Shown: positions 44,940 through 54,670, counted from the first letter of the stretch. The stretch is 64,000 nt of DNA from Pseudomonas taiwanensis DSM 21245 (GCF_000425785.1 NZ_AUEC01000010.1:124001-188000), one strand, 5' to 3'. Notes: a model not told the origin generated them from the letters alone. Translations and numbers: made by a program.

Positions 44940-46700
44940 ATGCATGCCATCAGCTTCATCCAGGACCTCGCCGTGATCATGCTTGTCGCTGGTGTCGTGA
45001 CCATTCTCTTTCATCGGCTCAAACAGCCCGTGGTGCTGGGCTACATCGTCGCAGGCTTCATCATCGGCCCGCACACTCCGCCCTTTGGCCTGATCCACGA
45101 CGAAGACACCATCAAGACCCTGGCCGAGCTTGGGGTGATCTTCCTGATGTTCTGCCTGGGCCTTGAGTTCAGTCTGCGCAAACTGTTCAAGGTCGGTGCC
45201 ACCGCCTTCATCGCAGCGTTTCTGGAAATCGTCCTGATGATCTGGATCGGCTTCGAGATAGGCCGCTGGTTCGGCTGGAGCACCATGGATTCGCTGTTCC
45301 TAGGGGCGATCCTGGCGATTTCGTCGACCACCATCATCGTCAAGGCGCTCAATGACCTGAAGATGAAGAACGAGCGTTTCGCACAGCTGATCTTCGGCGT
45401 GCTAATCGTCGAGGACATCCTCGGTATCGGCATCATCGCCTTGCTGTCAGGAATCGCGGTCAGTGGCACTGTCAGCTCCGGGGAAGTGTTTTCCACCGTA
45501 GGCAAGCTGTCCTTGTTCATGATCGTGGCGCTGGTCATCGGCATTCTGCTGGTGCCGAGGCTGTTGGCCTACGTCGCCAAATTCGAAAGCAACGAGATGC
45601 TGCTGATCACCGTGCTTGGGCTGTGCTTCGGCTTCTGCCTGCTGGTGGTGAAGCTCGAATACAGCATGGTACTGGGGGCCTTCCTGATTGGCGCGATCAT
45701 GGCCGAGTCGCGGCAGTTGCTGAAAATCGAACGCCTGATCGAACCCGTTCGCGACCTGTTCAGCGCGATCTTCTTCGTCGCCATCGGTTTGATGATCGAT
45801 CCTCAGGTGCTGGTCGATTATGCCTGGCCGATCGTGGTCATCACCTTGGCGGTGGTGCTGGGCAAAATGCTGTCCTGTGGCATGGGGGCATTCATTGCCG
45901 GCAATGACGGCCGCACGTCGCTACGCGTGGGCATGGGCCTTTCGCAGATTGGCGAGTTTTCGTTCATCATCGCTGCCTTGGGCATGACCCTGCAGGTAAC
46001 CAGCGACTTCCTTTACCCCGTCGCCGTTGCGGTGTCGGCCATCACCACGCTGCTGACGCCGTATCTGATCCGCGCCGCTGATCCGCTTTCGATCAAACTC
46101 GGGCACGTGGTGCCGCGCCGCCTGGCACGGGTGCTGTCGCTGTATGGCGAGTGGTTGCGCAGCATCCAGCCGCAGGGCGAGGGCGCGATGCTGGCCGCGA
46201 TGATCCGTCGCATCCTGCTGCAGGTGGGGGTGAATCTGGCACTGGTGATCGCGATCTTCTTCAGCGGAGGCTATTTTGCTGGCCGTATCGGCAATTGGCT
46301 GACCGAGTGGGTGAGCGATGTCAGTCAGCAGAAGGCGGTGATCTGGGGCGCTGCACTGCTGCTTTCGCTCCCGTTTCTGATTGCGGCCTATCGCAAGCTC
46401 AAGGCGCTGTCGATGCTGCTGGCGGAGATGGGCGTCAAGCCGGAGATGGCCGGGCGTCACACGCAGCGCGTGCGGAGGGTGATTGCCGAGGTGATCCCGC
46501 TGTTGTCGTTGCTGGTCATCTTCCTGCTGCTGTCGGCGCTATCGGCGAGCATTCTGCCCACCAGCGAGTTGCTGCTGGTGATCGCGGTGGTGGCGGCATT
46601 GGTGGTGGCGTTGCTTTGGCGTTGGTTCATACGCGTACACACGCGCATGCAAATCGCCCTGCTTGAAACCCTGGAGAACAGTCGCGATCACTCGCACTGA
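44940..46700 (+). CDS. Cation:proton antiporter (CPA2/KefB-like)
   Basis: ATG at 44940 follows AAAAAGGAG and gives 586 residues. The first about 390 residues form the CPA2 exchanger core (GYIVAGFIIGPHTPPFG, FLMFCLGLEFSLRKL, LIVEDILGIGI with the ion-binding Asp, MGLSQIGEFSFIIAALG). The C-terminal part has further helices and an Arg-rich stretch but no TrkA-N/RCK nucleotide-binding domain, unlike KefB/KefC. Likely exchanges K+ or Na+ for H+. Confidence 0.87.
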   Translation: MHAISFIQDLAVIMLVAGVVTILFHRLKQPVVLGYIVAGFIIGPHTPPFGLIHDEDTIKTLAELGVIFLMFCLGLEFSLRKLFKVGATAFIAAFLEIVLMIWIGFEIGRWFGWSTMDSLFLGAILAISSTTIIVKALNDLKMKNERFAQLIFGVLIVEDILGIGIIALLSGIAVSGTVSSGEVFSTVGKLSLFMIVALVIGILLVPRLLAYVAKFESNEMLLITVLGLCFGFCLLVVKLEYSMVLGAFLIGAIMAESRQLLKIERLIEPVRDLFSAIFFVAIGLMIDPQVLVDYAWPIVVITLAVVLGKMLSCGMGAFIAGNDGRTSLRVGMGLSQIGEFSFIIAALGMTLQVTSDFLYPVAVAVSAITTLLTPYLIRAADPLSIKLGHVVPRRLARVLSLYGEWLRSIQPQGEGAMLAAMIRRILLQVGVNLALVIAIFFSGGYFAGRIGNWLTEWVSDVSQQKAVIWGAALLLSLPFLIAAYRKLKALSMLLAEMGVKPEMAGRHTQRVRRVIAEVIPLLSLLVIFLLLSALSASILPTSELLLVIAVVAALVVALLWRWFIRVHTRMQIALLETLENSRDHSH

Positions 46701-46708
46701 GCGGGTTG

Positions 46709-46780
46709 GGCTTTCTGCGCCAGCGTTCACCGAAGTCCGAGGGGATGGAGCGGTAGCGATGGCGCCAAGCGCAGAAAGCC
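46709..46780. repeat. Long-arm inverted repeat downstream of the antiporter gene
   Basis: GGCTTTCTGCGC at 46709-46720 and its exact reverse complement GCGCAGAAAGCC at 46769-46780 are separated by 48 bases. No T run follows. It may be a REPIN-like element or a structured 3' UTR; it does not match the REP type at the window's end. Confidence 0.5.
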
Positions 46781-46838
46781 TGGGGATTCTACGGGGCAAA
46801 ATGGCCATGGGCCATTATTTTGTGAGTTTAATTCTCAC

Positions 46839-47246
46839 TCAGCTTTCAAGCCAGACGTCCCGGGCCCAGTGCCAGACCGACTCCCAGCTGTCTTCGCCCA
46901 AGGCTTCCTCTTCGGCATCCCACAACACGACAGTGCCGTCTTCCTCGACGCAGTAGTAGTTGTCGCCGTCCTGGCAGATGGGGATCAGGTCGCGCGGTAC
47001 GCCAGCATCCCAAGCGTTTGCCGCGACGTCGGGCAGGTAGGTGTGCGACTGCGGGTCGGTGACGGTTACCGGTTCAAGAGAGCCATAGACCACATCGCTG
47101 ACGGTCAGCAGGAACTCTTTGAACACGAAAGGGATGTTGATGAACAGTTGTTCCTCGATCTCGACCAGCAGATCTTCGTCGGGAAGTTCCAAGGGTACCG
47201 GTACCGGCTCGTTGGCTTCACGGAGTTGTTCGATCACTTCTTCCAC
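46839..47246 (-). CDS. SMI1/KNR4 (SUKH)-family protein
   Basis: This is an acidic 135-residue protein from GTG at 47246, preceded by GAGGAT. The SUKH fold is suggested by LPDEDLLVEIEEQLFINIPFVFKEFLLTVSDVVYGSLEPVTV, PRDLIPICQDGDNYYCVEEDGTVVLWDAEEE and the final WESVWHWARDVWLES. Many SUKH proteins are immunity proteins for secreted toxins, but no toxin gene is adjacent, so a housekeeping role is equally possible. Confidence 0.8.
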   Translation of the reverse strand: MEEVIEQLREANEPVPVPLELPDEDLLVEIEEQLFINIPFVFKEFLLTVSDVVYGSLEPVTVTDPQSHTYLPDVAANAWDAGVPRDLIPICQDGDNYYCVEEDGTVVLWDAEEEALGEDSWESVWHWARDVWLES

Positions 47247-47312
47247 GGTTCACATCCTCTAACCTTGATGAACGCTGCGCGTTATACCCTAGTATCCCAC
47301 TTTGGCAAAAGC

Positions 47313-47342
47313 AAAAACCCCGGGGCAAGCCCGGGGTTTTTT
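47313..47342. terminator. Bidirectional terminator between the Tim44-like and SMI1/KNR4 genes
   Basis: A stem AAAAACCCCGGG-gcaag-CCCGGGGTTTTTT with A and T tracts on both sides lies 16 bases after the Tim44-like stop (minus strand). Confidence 0.88.
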
Positions 47343-47358
47343 GCACAGCGTGCGTCGG

Positions 47359-48213
47359 TTAACCGTTCTGGCGGATACCGGCGACCAGCCACGGCTGGTT
47401 CTCGCCTTGAGCGCGAACCATGTGCCAGCTCTCGCTGAAGGCCTCACCTTGATCGAAGCGCGAATTCTTCGACACGCCACGGAAGGTCAGGGTAGCGTCG
47501 GTGCGGTCTGGGCGATCGTCTACACCGTCCAGTTGCACATCGAGGTTGTCGATGTAGGTGGACTGGAAGCCATCACCCAGTTCGGCACGTTCACGCTTGA
47601 GGAACTCGAGCATTTGCGGGGTCACGAACTCAGCGATCTTGTCCATCTCGTTGGCATCCCAGTGCTGCTGCAGCGCCTGGAAGTGGTTGCGAGCGGCGGC
47701 CAGGAAGTTCTGCTCGTTGAACCAGGCTGGTGCGTTGATCACCGGAGCGGCTGCGGCGGCTGGCGCGGCCGAACCACCGAAGATCGACGGCTGGGCAGGC
47801 TGGGCGTGAGCTTCACGCTGGAACGGCGCATGGCCAGGCGCGGCCATTTGCGGCTGCTGCTGGCGGCGGCGCGCAGCAATGAAGCGGAACACCAGGAACG
47901 CGATCAGGGCGACGATCAGGAAGTCCATGATCTGCAGGCCCTCGAAGCCGTCACCCATGAACATGGACGCCAGCAGGCCACCGGCGGCGAGGCCGGCGAG
48001 TGGGCCCAGCCAGCGCGAAGCACCGCTGGCGGCGGCCGGAGCACGGCCAGGAGCGGTCGGCGCGGCAGCAGGCGTGGTTGGCGTGGCCTGGCGGGTCTGG
48101 TGGATAGGCGCGGAGCCCGAACTCTTGCCGCCGCCGAAACGCTTGGCGTTGGCGTCCAGGCTCAGCGTCAGGCCGACGCAGAGCGCCAGAGCGATGCTAA
48201 GAAAACGTTGCAT
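47359..48213 (-). CDS. Tim44-like domain protein
   Basis: ATG at 48213 gives 284 residues (MQRFLSIALALCVGLTLSLDANAKRFGGGKSSG); a longer in-frame ORF to 48318 is not supported. A signal-like N-terminus is followed by a Gly/Ser/Ala/Pro/Thr-rich region, one or two hydrophobic segments (LGPLAGLAAGGLLASMFMG; IMDFLIVALIAFLVFRFIAAR) and a C-terminal Tim44-like domain (about 150-284) with FNEQNFLAAARNHFQALQQHWDANEMDKIAEFVTPQM. Its role in bacteria is not known. Confidence 0.86.
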   Translation of the reverse strand: MQRFLSIALALCVGLTLSLDANAKRFGGGKSSGSAPIHQTRQATPTTPAAAPTAPGRAPAAASGASRWLGPLAGLAAGGLLASMFMGDGFEGLQIMDFLIVALIAFLVFRFIAARRRQQQPQMAAPGHAPFQREAHAQPAQPSIFGGSAAPAAAAAPVINAPAWFNEQNFLAAARNHFQALQQHWDANEMDKIAEFVTPQMLEFLKRERAELGDGFQSTYIDNLDVQLDGVDDRPDRTDATLTFRGVSKNSRFDQGEAFSESWHMVRAQGENQPWLVAGIRQNG

Positions 48214-48319
48214 AAATGGGATTTCCCCTGTTGTGGATTGCACGCGCGTCATGTTGCACAGGTTCCTGGGCACATGACCAGCGTCATAATGTTTCGAGCT
48301 TTTGCCTGATGTTGCCAAG

Positions 48320-48352
48320 ACCTTGTGGCGGGCAAGCCGGCTCCTGCCCGTA
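48320..48352. repeat. Degenerate REP-like palindrome
   Basis: GTGGCGGGCAAGCCGGCTCC resembles the P. putida REP unit (GCGGG, short loop, CCGCTCC) with changes. It lies in the 198-base gap between the Tim44-like gene and the uvrD stop, which holds nothing else recognisable. Confidence 0.45.
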
Positions 48353-48411
48353 TGGCACCGATCCCGAAATCCCGCAGGAGTCTACTTGCCAGCGATGGCG
48401 GCGCAGGAGCC

Positions 48412-50598
48412 TCAGATAGCCTCGAGCTTGGCGTACCCCAGCATGAGCCACTTGCTGCCTTCGGCGAAGTTGACCTGCACCCGTGCCTGGGCGCCGGAAC
48501 CTTCGAAGTTGAGAATCACCCCTTCGCCGAACACCGCATGCTGCACGCGCTGGCCAAGGTTGAAGGCGGTCTGCGGAATACTGGCGTTGGCGAACAGGCT
48601 ACTGGCCGAGCTGGTCTTCGCCCCACCGAATGGTCGGCTGACGCTATTGGACAAACGCACTTCCTGAACCAGGCCGGCCGGGATTTCCCGTACGAAACGC
48701 GACACTTTGTTGTAGGTCTCGCTGCCGTACAGGCGTCGGGTCTCGGCGTAAGTCATGATCAGCTGACGCATGGCGCGGGTAATGCCCACATACGCCAAGC
48801 GGCGTTCTTCCTCCAAGCGGCCAGGCTCTTCCAGGCTCATCTTGTGCGGGAACAGGCCTTCTTCCATGCCCACCAGGAACACATATGGGAACTCCAGGCC
48901 CTTGGCGCTGTGCAGGGTCATCAGCTGAATGCTGTCCTCGTGCTCGTCGGCCTGCGCCTCGCCCGCTTCCAGCGACGCATGACCCAGGAAGGCCGAGAGC
49001 GGCGTCAGATCGGCATCTTCTTCGCCCGCTTCGAAGTTGCGTGCTGCGCTGACCAGTTCCTCAAGGTTTTCTACCCGTGCCTGGCCCTTTTCACCTTTTT
49101 CTTCCTGGTGATAGATGATCAAGCCGGACTGTTCGATGACCGTCTGGGTCATCAGGTGCAAGGGCATGTCAGCCGTTTTGCCTGTCAGGCTTTCGATCAA
49201 CTCGATGAAGGCCCCCAGGGCGCTGGCGGCGCGCCCCTTGAGAGCCTTGGCGGCCAGCAACTGGCACATCGCCTCCCACATCGACAGTTGGCTGTGGCGG
49301 GCATGTTCACGGATGGCCTCGACGGTTTTCTCGCCGATGCCCCGTGGCGGTACGTTGATGACCCGCTCGAGAGCGGCATCGTTGCCACGGCCTTCGAGCA
49401 GGCGCAGGTAGGCCATGGCGTTCTTGATTTCGGCACGCTCGAAGAAGCGCTGGCCGCCGTAGATGCGATACGGGATGCGTTCGCGAAGCAGCGCCTCTTC
49501 CAATACCCGCGACTGGGCGTTGGAGCGATAGAGAATGGCGATGTCGCTGCGCGAGTTGCCTTGCTTGATGAGGCTCTCGATGGTCTCGACCACGTAGCGC
49601 GCTTCGTCATGCTCGTTGTAGGCGGCGTATAGGGTCAGCGGTTCGCCTTCGCCCAGGTCCGTCCACAGCTCCTTGCCCAGGCGCCCGCTGTTGTTGGCGA
49701 TCAGCGCGTTGGCGGCCTTGAGGATGCCGCCGGTGGAGCGATAGTTCTGCTCCAGGCGAATCAGTTCGGCGTCGGGGAAATCGGCGGTGTATTGGTGGAT
49801 GTTCTCGATCTTGGCGCCACGCCAGCCGTAGATCGACTGGTCGTCGTCACCCACGGCCATCAGGCTCACGCCGCCGCCGGCCAGCAGGCGCAGCCAGGCG
49901 TACTGCACGGCGTTGGTATCCTGGAACTCGTCCACCAGTACATGGCGGAAGCGCCGTTGGTAGTGCTCCAGCAGGCCGGGGTGGTCGCGCCACAGGTCGA
50001 GGGCGCGCAGCAGCAGTTCGGAAAAGTCGATGACCCCGGCTCGCTCGCAAGCCTGTTCGTAGGCTTCGTAGATGCTGCGCATGGTGCCCAGGAACAGGTC
50101 GCCGCTGGCCTGGATGTGCTGCGGGCGAAGCCCTTCGTCCTTCTGCCCGTTGATGAACCATTGTGCCTGGCGTGCTGGCCAGCGCTGTTCGTCCAGCCCC
50201 AGGTCGCGGATCACCCGCTTGATCAGGCGCTGCTGGTCGTCGCTGTCGAGAATCTGGAAGTTCTGCACCAGCCGCGCCTCCTGCCAGTGCGCGCGCAGCA
50301 GGCGGTGAGCCAGGCCGTGGAAGGTACCGACCCACATGCCAGCCGGGTTGATGCCCAGCAATTGCTCGATTCGATGGCGCATTTCTGCTGCGGCCTTGTT
50401 GGTGAAGGTCACCGACAGGATCGAATGCGGTGAAGCCTGCTCGACCTGGATCAGCCAGGCGATACGGTGCACCAGCACACGGGTCTTGCCGGAGCCGGCG
50501 CCAGCAAGCACCAGTTGACGCCCCAGCGAGGCTGCTACGGCCTGGCGTTGGGCATCGTTGAGGGAGTTCAGCAGGAGGGAGAGGTCATCATTGTGCAT
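48412..50598 (-). CDS. uvrD: DNA helicase II UvrD
   Basis: UvrD is the 3'-5' helicase acting in nucleotide-excision and mismatch repair. It has 728 residues. Walker A LAGAGSGKT is at 31-39, motif II reads VDEFQDTN, QSIYGWRGA is motif III, and the C-terminal motifs include LMTLHSAKGLEFPYVFLVGMEEGLFPH and ERRLAYVGITRA. The C-terminus GEGVILNFEGSGAQARVQVNFAEGSKWLMLGYAKL is the tudor-like RNA-polymerase-binding tail. The 240-base gap upstream contains a -10-like TATTCT at 50781-50786 facing the next gene. Confidence 0.96.
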   Translation of the reverse strand: MHNDDLSLLLNSLNDAQRQAVAASLGRQLVLAGAGSGKTRVLVHRIAWLIQVEQASPHSILSVTFTNKAAAEMRHRIEQLLGINPAGMWVGTFHGLAHRLLRAHWQEARLVQNFQILDSDDQQRLIKRVIRDLGLDEQRWPARQAQWFINGQKDEGLRPQHIQASGDLFLGTMRSIYEAYEQACERAGVIDFSELLLRALDLWRDHPGLLEHYQRRFRHVLVDEFQDTNAVQYAWLRLLAGGGVSLMAVGDDDQSIYGWRGAKIENIHQYTADFPDAELIRLEQNYRSTGGILKAANALIANNSGRLGKELWTDLGEGEPLTLYAAYNEHDEARYVVETIESLIKQGNSRSDIAILYRSNAQSRVLEEALLRERIPYRIYGGQRFFERAEIKNAMAYLRLLEGRGNDAALERVINVPPRGIGEKTVEAIREHARHSQLSMWEAMCQLLAAKALKGRAASALGAFIELIESLTGKTADMPLHLMTQTVIEQSGLIIYHQEEKGEKGQARVENLEELVSAARNFEAGEEDADLTPLSAFLGHASLEAGEAQADEHEDSIQLMTLHSAKGLEFPYVFLVGMEEGLFPHKMSLEEPGRLEEERRLAYVGITRAMRQLIMTYAETRRLYGSETYNKVSRFVREIPAGLVQEVRLSNSVSRPFGGAKTSSASSLFANASIPQTAFNLGQRVQHAVFGEGVILNFEGSGAQARVQVNFAEGSKWLMLGYAKLEAI

Positions 50599-50838
50599 CC
50601 GGCCATTCTAGGGCCGTGCAGGGGACAGGGGCAAACGCCGATGGGGCAAAACTTGCCGCTCGTCCGTTGCCGTTCATCCGGGCTTGTGCCAGGGCAGCGT
50701 AATTGAGCGGTTCGGTGCGGGTTTGTCGGGGTTTTGGCAAATCATGATCCAGAGCAGTTTGGTCTGGCGCGGCGCTTGTGTATTCTCCCAGCACGTTTGC
50801 GGTCATCCATAACAATAACAGCACAAGAACCCGACATT

Positions 50839-53196
50839 ATGACCCAGGATTGCGTGGCGATCGGAGCATCGCCGGATACGACACGGAGTGTTCGCAGGCA
50901 ATTCGCTACCCAGCTTTCGATCGAGCGCACCCGTCTGCTCTACCAGGGCTCTTTGTTGCCCACCTTGTTCATGCTGCTCAACGGCCTGCTCTGCGCCTGG
51001 TTGCTGTGGAGCCCTGAGCGCTACCTGCTGGTCAGTGTCTGGATTGTCTGGCTGCTGGCGCTGGTGGCCTTGCGAGTCATTCAGGTAACCGCTTTCGAAG
51101 CGGCCGACACCCAGCGCCAGGCCCGGCCTATATGGTGGCGGATGTTCCTGCTTGGCTCGGGTTTCAGCGGCCTGACCCTGGCCTGTGCGGCCATCGCTCT
51201 GGTACCTGCGGAGAGTTTCGTCCAGCAGGCGTGGGGGTTTGGCCTGTTGGGCGCGGCTACGCTGTCGGCCAGTGTCGCCTACGCGGTGAGTTTGCCAGCC
51301 TTCCTCAGCTTTGCCCTGCCATGCCTATTGCCACCGATTGCGTTTCTGTTCTTTTACGATGCCGGCGAACAACGGGGCTGGGGATGTTTTGGCCTGATTC
51401 TGCTGGCGGCATTGCTGGTCGTGGCCTGGCAGGTTAATCGCCTGATCGAGCGCGGGCTGTTGCGGCGCTTCCAGAACCAGCTGTTGACCGAGGACCTGCA
51501 GCGCGTCCAGGCCCAGAAAGCCCTGGAGGACCACCAACGGCTCGCGGCCTCGGTGTTCGAGGCTTCCAGTGAAGGTATCGTCATCCTGAGCGCTGACTTC
51601 ACGCTGCTGACCGTCAATCGGGCTTTCTGTCAGATGACCGGTTACTCGCGCAGCGAGCTGCTGGCGCGCAATGTCCTGGATCTGCCCTGCAGCAGCGATG
51701 CTCGGCGGCACAGCGGCCAGATCGAGCAGTCGCTGCGTCAGCAGGGGTACTGGCAGGGTGAGTTGGTGGAAGCTCGCAAGAGTGGAGAACTGTACCCGCA
51801 ATGGCTGCAGTTCACGGGCGTTCGTGATGCTTCGGGGAATTTGAGCAATATCGTTGGCTTTTTCTCCGATCTTTCCGCGAGACGGGCGTCCGAAGAGCGC
51901 ATTCGTTACCTGGCCCAGCACGACGAGCTCAGCGGCCTGGCCAACCGTGCGTTGTTCCGCATGCGCCTCGATGAGGCCGGGCGGCGTGTGCGTCTGAGTG
52001 GCCGCAGCCTGGCGTTGCTGCACATCGACCTGGACCGCTTCAAGCTGCTGAACGAAAGCCTCGGCCATGAGCATGCCGATCAACTGTTGAAGAAGATCTC
52101 TCAGCGAATCGCCAATGCCGTACCCGAGGCCGACACCGTGGCGCGCTTGTCTGGCGATGAGTTTGCCGTGCTGTTCGACGGTTATAGCAACCTGTCGAGC
52201 CTGGTGCGGGTGACCACCCGGCTGCTGGACAAGCTGCGCGTGCCGTTGCGTCTTGGCGAGCATGAAGTGGTGATCAGCGCATCGGTTGGCATCAGCCTGG
52301 CGGCTGACGGCAGTTTCGAACCCAACCAGTTGATCAGCCAGGCTGACATGGCCAAGCAGCACGCCAAGCACCTGGGTGGCGACAATTTCCAGTTCTACAC
52401 CGAGAGCCTGCGCGCCAGCACCTTGGAGCGTCTGCAACTGGAGAACCAGCTGCGCAAGGCCATTGATGAAGGCCAACTGCTGGTCTACTACCAACCCAAG
52501 CTCTGCTTGCGCACCGGGCGTTTGCATGCGGCTGAAGCTCTGGTGCGCTGGCTTCATCCTCAATGGGGCATGGTACCGCCCGGTGATTTCATCGGCCTGG
52601 CCGAGGAAACCGGGCTGATTGCGCCAATGGGCGAGTTCGTTTTGCGGCGTGCCTGCTGGCAGGCTTGTCAGTGGCAGCGTCAGGGGCTGGATGTGCGTGT
52701 CTCGGTGAACCTGTCGGTTTACCAGGTGCGCCAAGGCAAGATCGTCAGCCTGGTGCGGCAGGTGCTCGAAGAAACGGGCCTGCAGCCGCATCTGCTGGAG
52801 CTCGAACTGACCGAGAGCCAGTTGTTGGAGAATGTCGAGCACATCATTTCGACCTTCAGGCAGCTGCACGAACTCGGTGTGAAACTGGCCATCGACGATT
52901 TCGGAACCGGTTACTCCTCGCTCAGCTACTTGAAGCGCTTACCGGTGGATTTCGTGAAGATCGACCAGGCCTTCATCCGAGGCTTGCACGAAGGCAGCCA
53001 GGATGCGGCCATCACCCGGGCAATCATCGCCATGGCGCGTAGCCTGAACCTGAGAGTGGTCGCGGAAGGGGTAGAGACGCAGGAGCAGATGGCGTTCCTG
53101 CGTGAGCAAGGGTGTGACGAGGCACAGGGTTATCTGATCAGCCGACCGATCTGCGAAATGGACTTCGAACGCTTGATCGCCACCCGCCAGGCCTGA
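50839..53196 (+). CDS. Membrane PAS-GGDEF-EAL protein (c-di-GMP turnover)
   Basis: ATG at 50839 gives 785 residues (MTQDCVAIGASPDTTRSV); an upstream in-frame start at 50734 is less likely. About five membrane helices (45-205) are followed by a PAS domain (about 235-350), a GGDEF domain with the slightly altered SGDEF signature (438-442), and an EAL domain (EALVRW, 566-571) with DDFGTGYSSLSYLKRLPVDFVKID intact. The EAL residues look catalytic, and SGDEF can still be active in some enzymes, so the net activity cannot be predicted; phosphodiesterase is more likely. The signal sensed is unknown. Confidence 0.9.
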   Translation: MTQDCVAIGASPDTTRSVRRQFATQLSIERTRLLYQGSLLPTLFMLLNGLLCAWLLWSPERYLLVSVWIVWLLALVALRVIQVTAFEAADTQRQARPIWWRMFLLGSGFSGLTLACAAIALVPAESFVQQAWGFGLLGAATLSASVAYAVSLPAFLSFALPCLLPPIAFLFFYDAGEQRGWGCFGLILLAALLVVAWQVNRLIERGLLRRFQNQLLTEDLQRVQAQKALEDHQRLAASVFEASSEGIVILSADFTLLTVNRAFCQMTGYSRSELLARNVLDLPCSSDARRHSGQIEQSLRQQGYWQGELVEARKSGELYPQWLQFTGVRDASGNLSNIVGFFSDLSARRASEERIRYLAQHDELSGLANRALFRMRLDEAGRRVRLSGRSLALLHIDLDRFKLLNESLGHEHADQLLKKISQRIANAVPEADTVARLSGDEFAVLFDGYSNLSSLVRVTTRLLDKLRVPLRLGEHEVVISASVGISLAADGSFEPNQLISQADMAKQHAKHLGGDNFQFYTESLRASTLERLQLENQLRKAIDEGQLLVYYQPKLCLRTGRLHAAEALVRWLHPQWGMVPPGDFIGLAEETGLIAPMGEFVLRRACWQACQWQRQGLDVRVSVNLSVYQVRQGKIVSLVRQVLEETGLQPHLLELELTESQLLENVEHIISTFRQLHELGVKLAIDDFGTGYSSLSYLKRLPVDFVKIDQAFIRGLHEGSQDAAITRAIIAMARSLNLRVVAEGVETQEQMAFLREQGCDEAQGYLISRPICEMDFERLIATRQA

Positions 53197-53227
53197 TGCG
53201 CACCTGGCGTCGCGCGGTAACTTGAGT

Positions 53228-54670
53228 TCAGCTGTGCCACGCCCGTCCCTGATGGGCCAGCAGGCTATTGGCCTGCTCGGGGCCGTTGGTGCCCGCCGGG
53301 TAGTGGCGTGGCGCTTGGAAATGCTCCTCCCAGCCCTTGATGATCGGGTCGATCCAGGCCCAGGCCGCTTCGACCTCGTCGCGCCGCATGAACAAGGTCG
53401 AATCGCCTTCGAGCACGTCCAGCAGCAAGCGCTCGTAAGCTTCCCAGCGCCGGGTCTGGCCAAACACCTGGGCAAGGTTCAGATCCAGGTCGACCGGTTC
53501 CAGGCGCATGCCCTTGCCGGGGGTCTTGGTCATCATGCGCAGGCTGATGCGTTCGTCCGGTTGCAGCTGTATCAGGAGCTGGTTGGCCTGGCCGCCGTTG
53601 AACAGCTCATGGGGTACTGGTTTGAATTGGATGACGATTTGCGAGGAGCGCCTTGCCATTCGCTTGCCGGTGCGCAAGTAAAACGGTACGCCCGCCCAGC
53701 GCCAGTTTTCGATATGAGCCTGAACGGCGACGAAAGTCTCCGTATCGCTGTCGTTGTCGACATCTTTTTCGAAGTAGTACGCCGGCACTTCCTGGCCACC
53801 AATGCGTCCAGCGCCGTACTGACCGCGCACGGTCTTGTCCTGCACGTCTTGGCCGGTAATCGGTTTGAGGGCTCGAAGGATCTTCACTTTCTCATCACGC
53901 ACCGCCTCGGCTTCGAATTGGGCAGGCGGTTCCATGGCCACCAGGCACAACAGCTGCAGCAGGTGGTTCTGCAGCATGTCTCGGGTCGCGCCAGCACGGT
54001 CGTAATAGGCACCACGATTCTCGACGCCCAGTGTTTCACAGACACTGATTTGCACATGGTCGACCTGGCCATTGCGCCATACCGGCTCCAGCAGGGCGTT
54101 GGCGAAACGCAGGGCCATCAGGTTTTGCACGGTCTCCTTGCCCAGGTAGTGATCGATCCGGAACACGTGGGACTCGTCGAACACCGCGCCAATGGCTTCG
54201 TTGATGGCGGTGGCCGATTCCAGCGAATGGCCAATGGGCTTTTCCAGCACGATGCGGGCTTCGCTGTCAGCCAGGCCGGCGATGCGCAGGTGGTTGACGA
54301 TCGGCACGAACAGGTTGGGCGCGGTGGCCAGGTAGTAGATGCGGGTAAGCCCACCGGGTTCGCCAAGGTAGCGGGCCAGGCGCCCGAAGTCCGCGCTTTG
54401 CGAAGCATCCATGGCGAAGTAGTCCAGGCGTGCGGAAAAACGCCGCCACACTTCTTCGTCGAAATCGTTGCGGGCGATCTGTGCCCGGCAATGGCGTTCG
54501 GCGAGCTTCACATAGTCGTTGTGTGGCAGGTTGCGCCGGGCCAGCGCAATGATGCGCACGGCATTATTCAGGCGAGCCTCGCGATACAGGTGGTAGAGCG
54601 CCGGCAGCAGCTTGTGCAGGGCCAGATCGCCAGTGCCACCGAAAACCAGAATGTCGCAAGGAATAGTCAA
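53228..54670 (-). CDS. zwf: Glucose-6-phosphate dehydrogenase (second zwf)
   Basis: This enzyme oxidises glucose-6-P to 6-phosphogluconolactone with NAD(P)+. Start is uncertain: TTG at 54670 (480 residues, MTIPCDILVFGGTGDLALHK) is preferred because GGAG is 10 bases upstream; GTG codons at 54676 and 54679 are alternatives. Nucleotide motif GGTGDLA is at 11-17, EKPIG at 143-147 and the substrate motif RIDHYLGKE at 171-179. It lies outside the usual zwf-pgl-eda context and is divergent from an RpiR/HexR-like regulator, with a HexR-like operator between them. Confidence 0.92.
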   Translation of the reverse strand: MTIPCDILVFGGTGDLALHKLLPALYHLYREARLNNAVRIIALARRNLPHNDYVKLAERHCRAQIARNDFDEEVWRRFSARLDYFAMDASQSADFGRLARYLGEPGGLTRIYYLATAPNLFVPIVNHLRIAGLADSEARIVLEKPIGHSLESATAINEAIGAVFDESHVFRIDHYLGKETVQNLMALRFANALLEPVWRNGQVDHVQISVCETLGVENRGAYYDRAGATRDMLQNHLLQLLCLVAMEPPAQFEAEAVRDEKVKILRALKPITGQDVQDKTVRGQYGAGRIGGQEVPAYYFEKDVDNDSDTETFVAVQAHIENWRWAGVPFYLRTGKRMARRSSQIVIQFKPVPHELFNGGQANQLLIQLQPDERISLRMMTKTPGKGMRLEPVDLDLNLAQVFGQTRRWEAYERLLLDVLEGDSTLFMRRDEVEAAWAWIDPIIKGWEEHFQAPRHYPAGTNGPEQANSLLAHQGRAWHS

